Positions 1-8,786 of a DNA stretch of 64,000 bases are shown here, one piece after another. Where the stretch lies: contig JBLWTG010000003.1 of assembly GCA_048270225.1 (NCBI GenBank), positions 385,517 to 449,516 of the forward strand. The letters are read 5' to 3'. The notes beneath the pieces were generated by a model. The model was given only the letters and a program-made list of their open reading frames with translations. It ran no database searches and was not told the DNA's origin. The stretch's first letter is position 1. Every line of letters begins with the position of its first letter. This stretch comes from Allopusillimonas sp048270225. GTDB taxonomy: Bacteria > Pseudomonadota > Gammaproteobacteria > Burkholderiales > Burkholderiaceae_B. The translations under genes and the position numbers were made by a program.

Positions 1-1
1 T

Positions 2-385
2 CTGTTTGCCATTGTCGCCATGGCCGTCAACACGCTCAATGGTCTTGAGCGCATTCCTGCCGTATTGCTGCGCACGGCGCGCGCGCTGCGCATGGGCCGC
101 GTGCAGGAAGTCTGGCTGATCAAGCTGCCCGCCAGCCTGCCTTTTGTGTTCACCGGCATCAAGCTGGCCATCATCTATGCCTTCATCGCGGTGATCGGCG
201 GCGAGTTCCTGCTGTCGGGCGCGGGCTTTGGCTACCAGATCGCTTTCGCATACAACAATTTCGACAATAAAACCATGTACGGGCTGATGCTGCTGCTTCT
301 GCTTTTCGTGGGCGCCATCAACCTGGTGCTGCATTCGGTGGAGCAGCGCCTGTATCAGCGGCGAGTGCTCAAGGAGGCGGCATGA
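2..385 (+). CDS. ABC transporter permease, SsuC/TauC type (5' end outside window)
   Basis: C-terminal part of an inner-membrane permease of the sulfonate/nitrate/taurine-type (BPD) ABC importers. The frame is open to the left edge, so the true start lies upstream. The visible part begins near the EAA cytoplasmic loop (LLRTARALRMG, then LPASLPFVFTGIKLA), which contacts the ATPase, and continues through hydrophobic helices ending in a basic tail. The stop overlaps the next permease start by 4 bp (ATGA), so the two are co-translated. A second permease of the same type immediately downstream is unusual, because SsuABC-type systems normally have one. The substrate is unknown. Confidence 0.85.
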   Translation: MFAIVAMAVNTLNGLERIPAVLLRTARALRMGRVQEVWLIKLPASLPFVFTGIKLAIIYAFIAVIGGEFLLSGAGFGYQIAFAYNNFDNKTMYGLMLLLLLFVGAINLVLHSVEQRLYQRRVLKEAA

Positions 386-1152
386 ATACGGGCGAGGCAA
401 AACGGACAGGCCCTTCGCGTTGGCGCGATGCGCTGGTGCTGGTTGTCGCCATGGCGCTGCTGTGGCAACTGGTCTCCTGGCTGATCGGTCCGGACGCGCT
501 GCCGGGGCCCTGGCGCACGCTGGTGCAGCTGCAGCGGGAAGTGTCCGATCCGGATTTCGGCGCGAATCTGGCGGAAACGGCGAAAGCCTTTCTGCTCGCC
601 CTGGTGCTGGCCATTGTGGGCGGGGTTGCGCTGGGACTGATCCTCGGCGTGCGGCGCCTGGCGGGCGACGTCATGGAACCCATACTGATCGCCCTGTACT
701 CCATACCCAAAATTTCCCTCTATCCGGTGATCCTGCTGGTGTTCGGCCTTGGTATTTCCGCCAAGGTCGCATTCGGCGTCATTCACGGCATCATCCCCGT
801 GGTCATCTTCACGATGACCGCCGTCAGAAACATGCGGCCGGTGTTGCTGCGTTCCGCGCGCTCATACCGGCTGACGCCCTGGCAGACGGCCATGCATGTG
901 CTGGTGCCGGCGACTGTGCCGGAGATTGTCGCAGGCATACGGATCGGATTTGCCCTGACCTTGCTGGGTACCTTGCTGGGGGAAATGTTTGCTTCGCAGC
1001 GCGGCATAGGCCATCTGCTGATGCTGGCCATCGACCGGCACAACCCCCCAACCATCATGGCGCTGGCGCTGCTGCTGTTCGTTTTCGCGACAGTGGTCAG
1101 CATGGGACTGCTGCAGTGGGATCGCCGCTTGCGGCGCGGAACTTCTACTTAA
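382..1152 (+). CDS. ABC transporter permease, SsuC/TauC type
   Basis: Complete 256-residue inner-membrane permease with about six hydrophobic helices, beginning near residue 15 (ALVLVVAMALLWQLV). The EAA loop lies near residues 155-180 (LLRSARSYRLTPWQ, LVPATVPEIVAGIRIG). It overlaps the preceding permease by 4 bp and is followed 12 bp later by a dicarboxylate-lyase gene, so it belongs to an uptake-plus-catabolism operon. Together with the upstream permease it probably forms a heterodimeric channel; the ATPase and binding protein would be upstream of the window. Substrate inference (a branched dicarboxylate) rests only on the downstream enzymes. Confidence 0.85.
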   Translation: MNTGEAKRTGPSRWRDALVLVVAMALLWQLVSWLIGPDALPGPWRTLVQLQREVSDPDFGANLAETAKAFLLALVLAIVGGVALGLILGVRRLAGDVMEPILIALYSIPKISLYPVILLVFGLGISAKVAFGVIHGIIPVVIFTMTAVRNMRPVLLRSARSYRLTPWQTAMHVLVPATVPEIVAGIRIGFALTLLGTLLGEMFASQRGIGHLLMLAIDRHNPPTIMALALLLFVFATVVSMGLLQWDRRLRRGTST

Positions 1153-1164
1153 CAAAGGAATGGA

Positions 1165-2046
1165 ATGAACAACGGAAAGACGCTCAAGCAGATATTGTCG
1201 GCCGGAGAATTTGTCACCGCGCCTGGCGTATTTGACATGTTTTCCGCGTTGATCGCGGATCAGATGAACTTCAAGGCCCTGTACATGACGGGATATGGCA
1301 TCTCCGCGTCCTACCTGGGCCTGCCGGATGCGGGCCTGGTCACCTACACCGACATGCAGGCGCGGGCATCGACCATTGCGCAAGGCATCAGCAGGCCGCT
1401 GATCGCCGATGCCGACACAGGGTTTGGCGGCCTGCTCAATTTGCGGCAAACCGTCAGGGGCTACGAAGCGGCGGGCGTGCAGGCCATTCAGTTCGAGGAT
1501 CAGGAAATGCCCAAGAAGTGCGGCCACACGCCAAGCCGCCGCGTCATCCCGCTGCCTGAGATGCTCAAGAAAATCGACGTGGCGGTGCAGGCGCGGCGCA
1601 GCGACGACACGCTGCTCATCGCCCGTACGGATGCGCGCACCAGTCTGGGGCTGGACGAAGCCATTGCCCGGGGCAAAGCCTTTGCCAGGGCCGGCGCGGA
1701 TATCGTCTTTGTGGAGTCGCCCGAATCCGAAGAGGAGTTTCGTCGCATCGGCGGGGAAATAGATCACTGGCTGCTGGCCAATATGGTGCCCACCGGCCGT
1801 TCGCCCGAAGTGTCTTCGGAGATACTGCGCGACTGGGGCTTTAACGTCGCCATTTATCCGGCGCTGGGCATGGGCGTGGCGACGGCCGCGCTCGCGGCAG
1901 GCTACCGCCATCTGCAGGACCGGGGCAATACGCTCAACCTTGAAGTGCCGTCCTACAACATGGATCAGTTGCATACCCTGATGGGCTTTGAGGATGTGTG
2001 GGCGTTCGAACGCGCGCACGCAGACGGCGCGCCGCAGGACGATTGA
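1165..2046 (+). CDS. isocitrate lyase/PEP mutase superfamily lyase (methylisocitrate or dimethylmalate lyase-like)
   Basis: A 293-residue single-domain enzyme of the isocitrate lyase/PEP mutase superfamily. Visible motifs are the metal-binding DADTGFGG (residues 82-89), ED at 111-112 and the lyase signature KKCGH at 117-121. C119 is the position of the catalytic cysteine in methylisocitrate and isocitrate lyases, so a C-C bond-cleaving lyase is more likely than a mutase or an oxaloacetate decarboxylase. The family cleaves 2-methylisocitrate, 2,3-dimethylmalate and similar acids to pyruvate or glyoxylate plus a second acid. It sits 1 bp before a LeuC-like hydratase gene, which suggests hydration followed by cleavage of an alkylmaleate. 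No prpC or prpD accompanies it, so the propionate methylcitrate cycle is less likely. Substrate unproven. Confidence 0.8.
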   Translation: MNNGKTLKQILSAGEFVTAPGVFDMFSALIADQMNFKALYMTGYGISASYLGLPDAGLVTYTDMQARASTIAQGISRPLIADADTGFGGLLNLRQTVRGYEAAGVQAIQFEDQEMPKKCGHTPSRRVIPLPEMLKKIDVAVQARRSDDTLLIARTDARTSLGLDEAIARGKAFARAGADIVFVESPESEEEFRRIGGEIDHWLLANMVPTGRSPEVSSEILRDWGFNVAIYPALGMGVATAALAAGYRHLQDRGNTLNLEVPSYNMDQLHTLMGFEDVWAFERAHADGAPQDD

Positions 2047-2047
2047 G

Positions 2048-3457
2048 ATGCCCGCCGCGCTGTTTGACAAGTTGTGGGACGCGCACGAGATCATGCGCCT
2101 GCCGGGTGACATCAGTCTGTTGCATGTCGACCGGCATCTCATGCACGACCTTACGGGTGTGGAGGGCATGGATACACTGGCGCGCAGAAACCTCACCGTG
2201 CATACGCCGGCTCTCACGTTCGCGACGCTGGATCACCTGACCTCCACCAGGCCAGGGCAGTCCGATGGCGACGCCCCGTGGAGCACGGACTTGATCAAGG
2301 CGATGCGCCGGGAAACGGCGCGGCGCGGCATTCCCTTGTTCGATGTCGACAATGGCCGGAAGGGGATTGTGCATGTAGTCGGTCCGGAGCTGGGGCTGAC
2401 CTTGCCCGGCCTGAGTGTGGCGTGCTCCGACAGCCACACCTGTACGCACGGCGCCTTTGGTGCGCTGGCCTGGGGGATTGGCTCGTCGGAACTCGTGCAT
2501 GTGCTGGCCACACAGACCCTGCGGCAGCGCCGGCCCCGCACCCTGCGCGTCAGTTTCCACGGCCGGGCCGGCCAGGGCGTGTCGGCCAAAGATCTGATTC
2601 TGCATCTGATCGGCGTGCTGGGCGCGGCGGCAGGCACGGGTTATGCCATTGAGTACGCCGGCGAGGCAGTGCGGGCGCTGGATATGGAAGGGCGCATGAC
2701 GCTGTGCAATCTGTCCATAGAGCTGGGTGCACGATTCGGCATGGTGGCCCCGGACGATACGACCTACCGCTATGTCCAGGGCAGGGAGTATGCGCCGCAG
2801 GGCGATGCATTCGATCAGGCGGTGGCGTACTGGCGTACCTTGCCCTCGGACGAGGGCGCGGTGTTCGACCGTGAAGTCGAGATTGACGCCGCCGCCATTA
2901 CGCCGCGCGTGACCTGGGGCACCAGTCCCGAGCATGTTGCGGCTGTTGACGGCGTGGTGCCCGATCCGGCCGATCAGGCCGATCCCGCCCGTCGCGAGGC
3001 CTACGCCAGCGCGCTGAGCTATATGCGGCTGCGGGCCGGCCAGCCGATTCGCGATATCGCGGTCGATCAGGTGTTCATCGGCTCGTGCACGAACAGCAGG
3101 CTGTCGGATCTGCAGTCGGCTGCGGCGGTGCTGCGGGGCAGGCGGATCGCCGCCGGCGTGACCGGCTGGGTTGTGCCTGGTTCCCTGCAGATCAAGCGTC
3201 AGGCAGAAGCGCAGGGACTGGATCGCGTGTTCCTGGACGCCGGATTTCAGTGGCGCGAGCCGGGATGCTCCATGTGCGTCGGCGCCAACGGCGACATGGT
3301 GCCGCCGGGCAAGCGCTGCGTGTCGACCTCGAACCGGAACTTTGTCGGACGCCAGGGCCCTGGCGCGCTGACTCATCTGGCCAGCCCCGCCGTTGCCGCC
3401 GCGACCGCGCTCAGGGGCCGGCTATGTACACCTGCCATGCTGGAGGATGAGCCATGA
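2048..3457 (+). CDS. LeuC/aconitase-family (alkyl)maleate hydratase, large subunit
   Basis: A 469-residue large subunit of the 3-isopropylmalate dehydratase type. The [4Fe-4S] ligands are C347 (GSCTNSR) and C407/C410 (GCSMCVGAN), with the usual spacing; the N-terminus (FDKLWDAHE, DRHLMHDLT) is LeuC-like. I start it at the ATG one base after the lyase stop; an in-frame start 60 bp upstream would overlap the lyase. leuA and leuB are absent and the partner upstream is a C-C lyase, so hydration of a methyl- or dimethylmaleate-type acid is more likely than leucine synthesis. It overlaps the small-subunit gene by 4 bp. Confidence 0.85.
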   Translation: MPAALFDKLWDAHEIMRLPGDISLLHVDRHLMHDLTGVEGMDTLARRNLTVHTPALTFATLDHLTSTRPGQSDGDAPWSTDLIKAMRRETARRGIPLFDVDNGRKGIVHVVGPELGLTLPGLSVACSDSHTCTHGAFGALAWGIGSSELVHVLATQTLRQRRPRTLRVSFHGRAGQGVSAKDLILHLIGVLGAAAGTGYAIEYAGEAVRALDMEGRMTLCNLSIELGARFGMVAPDDTTYRYVQGREYAPQGDAFDQAVAYWRTLPSDEGAVFDREVEIDAAAITPRVTWGTSPEHVAAVDGVVPDPADQADPARREAYASALSYMRLRAGQPIRDIAVDQVFIGSCTNSRLSDLQSAAAVLRGRRIAAGVTGWVVPGSLQIKRQAEAQGLDRVFLDAGFQWREPGCSMCVGANGDMVPPGKRCVSTSNRNFVGRQGPGALTHLASPAVAAATALRGRLCTPAMLEDEP

Positions 3458-4083
3458 AGCCTTTCCATATGGTCGAAGGGCATGCCGCTGCGCTGATGCG
3501 CAACAACATCGATACGGATCTGATTATTCGCATTGAGCGGATCGCCCAGCTGACGCGCGGAGCATTCGCCCCCTGGGCATTCGAAACCCTGCGCTACGGC
3601 GCCGACGGCAAGGAGGATGCGGGCTTTGTACTGAATATCCCTCCCTTCCGGCAGGCGCCCATCCTGATCAGCGGCGCCAATTTCGGCTGCGGCAGTTCGC
3701 GGGAAATGGCGGTGTGGGCGCTGGAGGAGTATGGCGTGCGCTGTATCCTGGCAGAGAGCTATGGCGATATTTTCTTCAACAACTGCCTGCAGAACGGGCT
3801 GCTGCCCGTCGCCCTGCCTCGTCCTGTCCTTGAAAACCTGGCCGGCGCGGCGATGCAGGGTACGCGCCTGACGGTTGATCTGCAGGCTCTGCGGATATCG
3901 GGTGCAGGCATCGGAGAGATCGACTTCGAGTTTCCCGACGCTGCACGCCAGGCCCTGCTGCTCGGCCAGGACGACATCAGCCAGACACTGTCGCAGCTTG
4001 GCCGGATCGATGCCTTTCAGGCCCGTGACCGCGAACTGAGGCCGTGGGCCTGGCCGGTGTCCGGCGCAGGGGCCGCACGCTAG
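3454..4083 (+). CDS. LeuD-family (alkyl)maleate hydratase, small subunit
   Basis: A 209-residue small (swivel-domain) subunit of an aconitase-type hydratase, partner of the preceding large subunit. Visible signatures are NNIDTDLII near the N-terminus, FGCGSSREMAVWAL around residues 75-90, and the following SYGDIFFNNCLQNGLLP, which shapes the substrate pocket in LeuD proteins. The start overlaps the large-subunit stop (ATGA). It is the last gene of its operon; gltX converges from the other side with only 3 bp between stops, so no separate terminator is visible. Confidence 0.85.
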   Translation: MKPFHMVEGHAAALMRNNIDTDLIIRIERIAQLTRGAFAPWAFETLRYGADGKEDAGFVLNIPPFRQAPILISGANFGCGSSREMAVWALEEYGVRCILAESYGDIFFNNCLQNGLLPVALPRPVLENLAGAAMQGTRLTVDLQALRISGAGIGEIDFEFPDAARQALLLGQDDISQTLSQLGRIDAFQARDRELRPWAWPVSGAGAAR

Positions 4084-4086
4084 GCC

Positions 4087-5496
4087 TTACAGCGCGGCCA
4101 GCCTTTGCAGCACGCGCTCGCGGCCCAATATCGCCAGCACGGCGCCGATGGCCGGCGTTTGCTTGCGGCCCGTTACGACGATGCGCAGCGGGATCGCCAG
4201 CTTGGGCATCTTGACGCCATGGTCGGCCAGCATGGACTTGATCAGGCTGTCTACCGATTCGGCGGTCCAGTCGGGCAGCCCGTCGGCGCGGGCGGCAAAG
4301 TCTGCCAGCAGCGTGCGGGCGTCTTCGTCGACATGCTGGGCCATCAGCTCGGCGTCGGCCGGCGCATGCGGCGCGCAGAACAGCATGGCGCCGTCCGCCA
4401 ACTGGTTCAGTGTTTCGGCGCGGTCCTTGAGCAAGCCCATGACAGCGGACAGGTCGACGGCGGCGGGGTCGCCGCCCAACGCGGCAATGCGCGGCGCCAC
4501 GCGTGCCGCCAGATCATCGTCGCTGCTTTCCTTGATGTAATGGGCATTGACCCAGTTCAGTTTCTTGGGATCCCATTGCGCGGGAGATTTGGTCAGACTG
4601 TGGGTGTCAAACCATTCCACCATCTGTGCGCGCGAAAAAATCTCGTCGTTGCCGTGGCTCCAGCCCAGCCGCGCCAGATAGTTGATCATGGCTTCGGGCA
4701 GATAGCCCTGCGTGTCGTATTCCATGACGCTGACCGCGCCATGGCGCTTGGACAGCTTTTCGCCGTCGGGGCCGAGTATCATGGGCAGATGGCCGTATTC
4801 CGGTACGGTGGCGCCCAGGGCGCGCAGGATATTGATCTGCCTGGGGGTATTGTTCACGTGGTCATCGCCGCGCAATACATGGCTGATCTGCATGTCCCAG
4901 TCATCCACGACCACGCAGAAATTATAGGTGGGCGTGCCGTCGGGCCGGGCGATGATCAGGTCGTCCAGCTCGCCGTTGTCAAAGCTGATCTGCCCCTTGA
5001 TCATGTCGTTCCAGCTGGTCACGCCATCCGTGGGGTTGCGAAAGCGCACCACGGGTTTGCGGTCGGCCGGTACGGGCGGCAGGGTTTTGCCGGTCTCGGG
5101 GCGCCAGGTGCCGTCATAGCGGGGCTTGAGGCCCGCTGCCCTGGCTTTTTCGCGCATGGCCTCGATTTCCTCGGGGCTGCTGTAGCAGTAATAGGCGGTG
5201 CCCTCGTCCAGCATGCGTGCAATCACTTCGCGATAGCGGTCCATTCTCTGCATCTGGTAGAAGGGGCCTTCATCGGGTTGCATGCCCAGCCAGTCCATGC
5301 CGTCCAGAATGGCCTGCACCGCCTGCGGCGTGGACCGGGCCAGGTCGGTGTCTTCGACGCGCAGAATGAAGGTGCCGCCATGGTGCCGGGCAAAGGCCCA
5401 GGAAAACAGGGCGGTGCGGGCGCCGCCCAGATGCAGGTAACCAGTGGGGGAGGGGGCGAAGCGCGTACGGACGCTGGAGCTTGTTGGCGTGGTCAT
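4087..5496 (-). CDS. gltX: glutamyl-tRNA synthetase
   Basis: Cytoplasmic class I aminoacyl-tRNA synthetase charging tRNA-Glu (469 residues, the normal bacterial length). The N-terminus reads RTRFAPSPTGYLHLGGARTA, with the HIGH-equivalent HLGG at residues 22-25, and the KMSKS-equivalent KLSKRHG lies near residue 248. The C-terminal anticodon-binding region is complete. It is divergent from a Pat-like acetyltransferase gene, with about 125 bp between the starts, and converges on the leuD-like gene. Confidence 0.97.
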   Translation of the reverse strand: MTTPTSSSVRTRFAPSPTGYLHLGGARTALFSWAFARHHGGTFILRVEDTDLARSTPQAVQAILDGMDWLGMQPDEGPFYQMQRMDRYREVIARMLDEGTAYYCYSSPEEIEAMREKARAAGLKPRYDGTWRPETGKTLPPVPADRKPVVRFRNPTDGVTSWNDMIKGQISFDNGELDDLIIARPDGTPTYNFCVVVDDWDMQISHVLRGDDHVNNTPRQINILRALGATVPEYGHLPMILGPDGEKLSKRHGAVSVMEYDTQGYLPEAMINYLARLGWSHGNDEIFSRAQMVEWFDTHSLTKSPAQWDPKKLNWVNAHYIKESSDDDLAARVAPRIAALGGDPAAVDLSAVMGLLKDRAETLNQLADGAMLFCAPHAPADAELMAQHVDEDARTLLADFAARADGLPDWTAESVDSLIKSMLADHGVKMPKLAIPLRIVVTGRKQTPAIGAVLAILGRERVLQRLAAL

Positions 5497-5574
5497 GATT
5501 AATGTTAGGCTTTGACTTGGTTCGCACTCGCTTTGCGCGACTGCGTGTGTCGATAGATATTGATGAAATCGCTG

Positions 5575-5589
5575 ACTCTATTTTAGAGT
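5575..5589. repeat. short perfect inverted repeat in the gltX / acetyltransferase intergenic region
   Basis: Arms ACTCTA and TAGAGT are separated by three T residues, 31 bp upstream of the 5621 start. It could be an operator or part of a promoter, but at this length it may be chance. Confidence 0.3.
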
Positions 5590-5620
5590 ACGCATAAATT
5601 CTCACAGGAATCGGCTTTTT

Positions 5621-8092
5621 ATGCTTGTTCACCGCCTGGCTGCCTTGTTCGAACCGCGCTCGGTACTGGTGCTGTCCGACAGCGTCCTGCCGCTGCTCGA
5701 CAGCACGCCAGGCTGGCTCGCCGGCGCCTGCGTGCGGGCCGATGTCTTGCCGGGAAAACCCATCGTCCTGGAAGAGGAGATGGCTGGCCTGCCCGCAGGG
5801 CAACGCTTGGCGCAGGCCCTGGTATGCGTACCCCCCGCCCGCCTGCCCGAAGCGCTGGAGGCGCTCAAAGTACTGCGTCCGCGCTGCGTCATCCTGTTGC
5901 TGCATGAGCAGCCCTCGTCCGACCCTGTCGAGGACATGGTGTATTGCCGCGCCTGGGCGACGCTGAACGACTGCGTCGTGCTGGGGCCGCGCAGCTTCGG
6001 CGTGCAGCGCCCGCATCTGTCGCTCAATCTCAGCCAGCAGCCCCGCGCGGCGCTGGACGGGCGCGTGGCCCTGGTCGCACAGTCCCGCTCCATCGCAACA
6101 GCCGTGCTCGACTGGGCCGAAGATATCAGCCTGGGATTTTCCGCCGTCATATCGTTGGGCGACGAAGCAGAGCTCGACATGGCCGAGGTACTGGAATACC
6201 TGGCCATGGATGCGCGCACCGACAGCATTGCCCTGTATCTCGAAGACGCCTCCTCATCGCGACGTTTCAGCAGCGCCCTGCGGGCAGCCGCCAGCATCAA
6301 GCCCGTGGTGGTGCTCAAGGTCGGCCACTCGGTCGACAGCCGCTCCCCCGAAGATGCGGTGTTCAACGCTTTGTTGCGGCGTGCAGGTGCTGTACGCATC
6401 CGCTATTTTGTGCAGTTGTTTTCCGCGCTCAAGGTGCTGGTCTACACGCAGCGCCCGCGCGGCCGGCGCATTGCGCTGTTTGCCAACGGAGGCGGGGCGC
6501 CGCAGCTTGCGCTGGACGTCATGGACGACAGCTCGGCCGTCACTGCGTCCGAGCTATCCGCGTCCACCATCAAGGCGCTGGAACAACTGCTCGAAGTCGG
6601 CTCGCGCACCAGCAATCCGGTCGTGACCTACACTCGCCTTACGTCCAGGCTGGTGCAGGACGTGGTCAATACCCTGGTGGCCGACTCCGGCGTGGACGGT
6701 GTGCTGGTGCTGCTGGCGCCAGATCCGCTATCCGACCTGGAGGCGGTGGCGCGGCAGCTGGCTGCGCTTGCGCCGTCGTCGCGCAAGCCCATCATCACCT
6801 GTTTCATGGGGGACGCGACCATGCGACCCCTGCGCCATATTCTGGATGCAGTCGGCACGCCGGCCTTTCGCACCCCCGAGTCGGCGGCCAATGCCTTTGG
6901 CATACTGGGTTCCTATCACTACAACCAGACGCTGGCGCAGCAAACCCTGCCGCCCGAGCCGCTCGGCCGGCAGCCTCGGCTGGACGAAGCGCGCCTGCTG
7001 GTGCGCCTCGCGCAGCAGGAAGGGCGGCTGACGCTGGCCGGCGAGGCCTGTGCGCAATTGCTGAGCTGTTTTCACGTGCCGCTGCGCTATGTGTCGCAGG
7101 CCCAGGCCCGGGATACCGATCTGGACGAAGATAATCTCCCCATGGCCATACGCGTGCGCCGCGATGACAAGTTCGGCCCCTACATCACCTTCGGTTCGGG
7201 CGGGCAGGACGCACTCATTTCCGTGTCGTACAAGGCGCTGGAGCTGCCTCCGCTCAACCGTTATCTGGCGCGGCAGCTGGTGCAGCGCAGTACGCTATGG
7301 CGCCGGGCGCTGTCCAGGAGCATGCTGCCGGTGGTTCAGGAGCAGTTGCTCGACGCGCTGGAACGCATCTCGCAGCTGATCAGCGAGATGCCGACGGTAC
7401 TTGCCCTGACGATAGATCCATTGCTGGCCGAGGATGATCAGTTGCTGGCGCTGGGCATGCGGATTGATCTGGCCGCCTCGCCCATGCTGACGCTGCCCGA
7501 GACCTCCGGCTATAGCCACATGGCGATACATCCTTATCCGCGGCATATGGTGCAGGCCAAGGTATTCAAGGATGGGCGGTCCTGGATGTTGCGGCCTATT
7601 CGCCCCGAGGATGCCGAGCCGCTGCAGGACTTTATCCGGGGCCTGTCCGATACCTCCCGCTATATGCGGTTTGTTTCCATGCTGCGCGAACTCACGCCAC
7701 GCATGCTGGCGCGCTACACCCGTATCGATTACGACCGCGAGCTGGCGCTGGTGGCCACGGTGCTGGAGCCCAACCCCGAGCATCGCGGGCATCCGCGCGA
7801 GAAAATCATCGGCTTTGCCCACTATCTGCGCAACGCCGACGGCCGCGGCGCCGAATACGCGCTGGTGATCGGCGATGACTGGCAGCGGCGCGGCCTGGGG
7901 GCGCAATTGATGAGGGCCCTGATCGAAGCGGCGCAGACTCAGGGTCTGACCTATATCGACGGCCTGGTGCTGTCGACCAACCGGCCCATGCTGAGCCTGA
8001 TGACGCATCTGGGTTTCCAGAACGACTTCGATGCCGAGGATCCCTCGATGCGTCGCGTCTGGCTCGACCTGGGAGAGACGCGGCGCAGCTGA
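5621..8092 (+). CDS. Pat/PatZ-like fusion: NDP-forming acyl-CoA synthetase-like region plus GNAT acetyltransferase
   Basis: An 823-residue fusion resembling bacterial protein lysine acetyltransferases (PatZ/YfiQ). Order: CoA-binding Rossmann-type region (about 1-130), succinyl-CoA ligase-like region (about 140-440), an ATP-grasp-like region (about 455-640) and a C-terminal GNAT domain (about 652-815). The GNAT acetyl-CoA loop reads QRRGLGAQLM near residue 755. The PYPRH sequence linking to GNAT is typical of the family. The ATP-grasp region is odd: only about 15 residues separate FHVPLRYVSQAQ from the late motif FGPYITFGSGG, where relatives have roughly 60-70 residues, including the KIVSPDI/HKSD block. 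The synthetase half is therefore probably a sensor rather than an enzyme. Likely function: acetylation of metabolic enzymes such as acetyl-CoA synthetase. Confidence 0.8.
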   Translation: MLVHRLAALFEPRSVLVLSDSVLPLLDSTPGWLAGACVRADVLPGKPIVLEEEMAGLPAGQRLAQALVCVPPARLPEALEALKVLRPRCVILLLHEQPSSDPVEDMVYCRAWATLNDCVVLGPRSFGVQRPHLSLNLSQQPRAALDGRVALVAQSRSIATAVLDWAEDISLGFSAVISLGDEAELDMAEVLEYLAMDARTDSIALYLEDASSSRRFSSALRAAASIKPVVVLKVGHSVDSRSPEDAVFNALLRRAGAVRIRYFVQLFSALKVLVYTQRPRGRRIALFANGGGAPQLALDVMDDSSAVTASELSASTIKALEQLLEVGSRTSNPVVTYTRLTSRLVQDVVNTLVADSGVDGVLVLLAPDPLSDLEAVARQLAALAPSSRKPIITCFMGDATMRPLRHILDAVGTPAFRTPESAANAFGILGSYHYNQTLAQQTLPPEPLGRQPRLDEARLLVRLAQQEGRLTLAGEACAQLLSCFHVPLRYVSQAQARDTDLDEDNLPMAIRVRRDDKFGPYITFGSGGQDALISVSYKALELPPLNRYLARQLVQRSTLWRRALSRSMLPVVQEQLLDALERISQLISEMPTVLALTIDPLLAEDDQLLALGMRIDLAASPMLTLPETSGYSHMAIHPYPRHMVQAKVFKDGRSWMLRPIRPEDAEPLQDFIRGLSDTSRYMRFVSMLRELTPRMLARYTRIDYDRELALVATVLEPNPEHRGHPREKIIGFAHYLRNADGRGAEYALVIGDDWQRRGLGAQLMRALIEAAQTQGLTYIDGLVLSTNRPMLSLMTHLGFQNDFDAEDPSMRRVWLDLGETRRS

Positions 8093-8111
8093 CGCTGTGC
8101 CGCGTCGCTGT

Positions 8112-8786
8112 TCAGGCCAGCACGCGCCTCAGGAAGGCTGCGATATCGTTGATTTCTTCCAGGCATACCGAATGGGGCATGGGGTAGGTATGCCACTGAA
8201 CGTCATAGCCCAGTTGCGACAATATCTGATGCGAGGCCTGCGCCCGCGCCAGCGCCACGACGGGGTCCATCACGCCGTGCGCCATGAAAACAGGCGTGTG
8301 CTGATTGGCTTCGGTACGCTCGGCGGCGGTCTGATCGGCCAGCGGCAGGTAGCCGGACAGGCAAACCAGGCCCGCCAGCCGGCGGTCCTGACGCAGGCCG
8401 GTTTGCAGCGCCATGGCGCAGCCTTGTGAGAATCCTGCCAGAACAATGTGTTCAGGCAGGATGCCGCGGCTGATTTCGCGTTCGATCAGGGCCTGGACCG
8501 CCAGTTGCGAGTCGCGCAAGCCTGCCTCGTCTTCGCGGCGCACCAGATCGACGGTAAGAATGTCGTACCACGCCCGCATGGGCATGCCCTGATTGATGCT
8601 TACCGGCCTGACCGGCGCATGCGGAAAAACAAAGCGGATGGCGGGCAGGTCCTGCAGCTTCAGTTCGGGCACCAGCGGCGCAAAATCGTTGCCGTCCGCG
8701 CCCAGGCCATGCAGCCAGATAACGGCACGCTCGGGGTTCGGGCCGGTTTCGATTTCTATGCATTCGAGCAGGGCGTTCGCGTTCAT
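8112..8786 (-). CDS. carboxylesterase/phospholipase, alpha/beta hydrolase
   Basis: A 224-residue serine hydrolase of the bacterial carboxylesterase/acyl-protein thioesterase family. The catalytic triad is visible: S120 in GFSQG, D174 in GVMDPVV and H205 in MPHSV; the oxyanion segment is WLHGLGADGNDF (residues 25-36). There is no signal peptide, so it is cytoplasmic, probably acting on short-chain esters. The start overlaps the yjgA stop by 4 bp, so the two genes are co-translated. Confidence 0.88.
   Translation of the reverse strand: MNANALLECIEIETGPNPERAVIWLHGLGADGNDFAPLVPELKLQDLPAIRFVFPHAPVRPVSINQGMPMRAWYDILTVDLVRREDEAGLRDSQLAVQALIEREISRGILPEHIVLAGFSQGCAMALQTGLRQDRRLAGLVCLSGYLPLADQTAAERTEANQHTPVFMAHGVMDPVVALARAQASHQILSQLGYDVQWHTYPMPHSVCLEEINDIAAFLRRVLA

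Noticed and set aside
2048..4083. Leucine biosynthesis leuCD
   Set aside because: No leuA or leuB nearby, and the pair is embedded between a C-C lyase gene and gltX; a catabolic hydratase fits the context better. Not excluded by sequence alone.
4105..5502. A 465-codon open frame opposite gltX
   Set aside because: gltX is certain by its motifs; the antisense frame has no family features.
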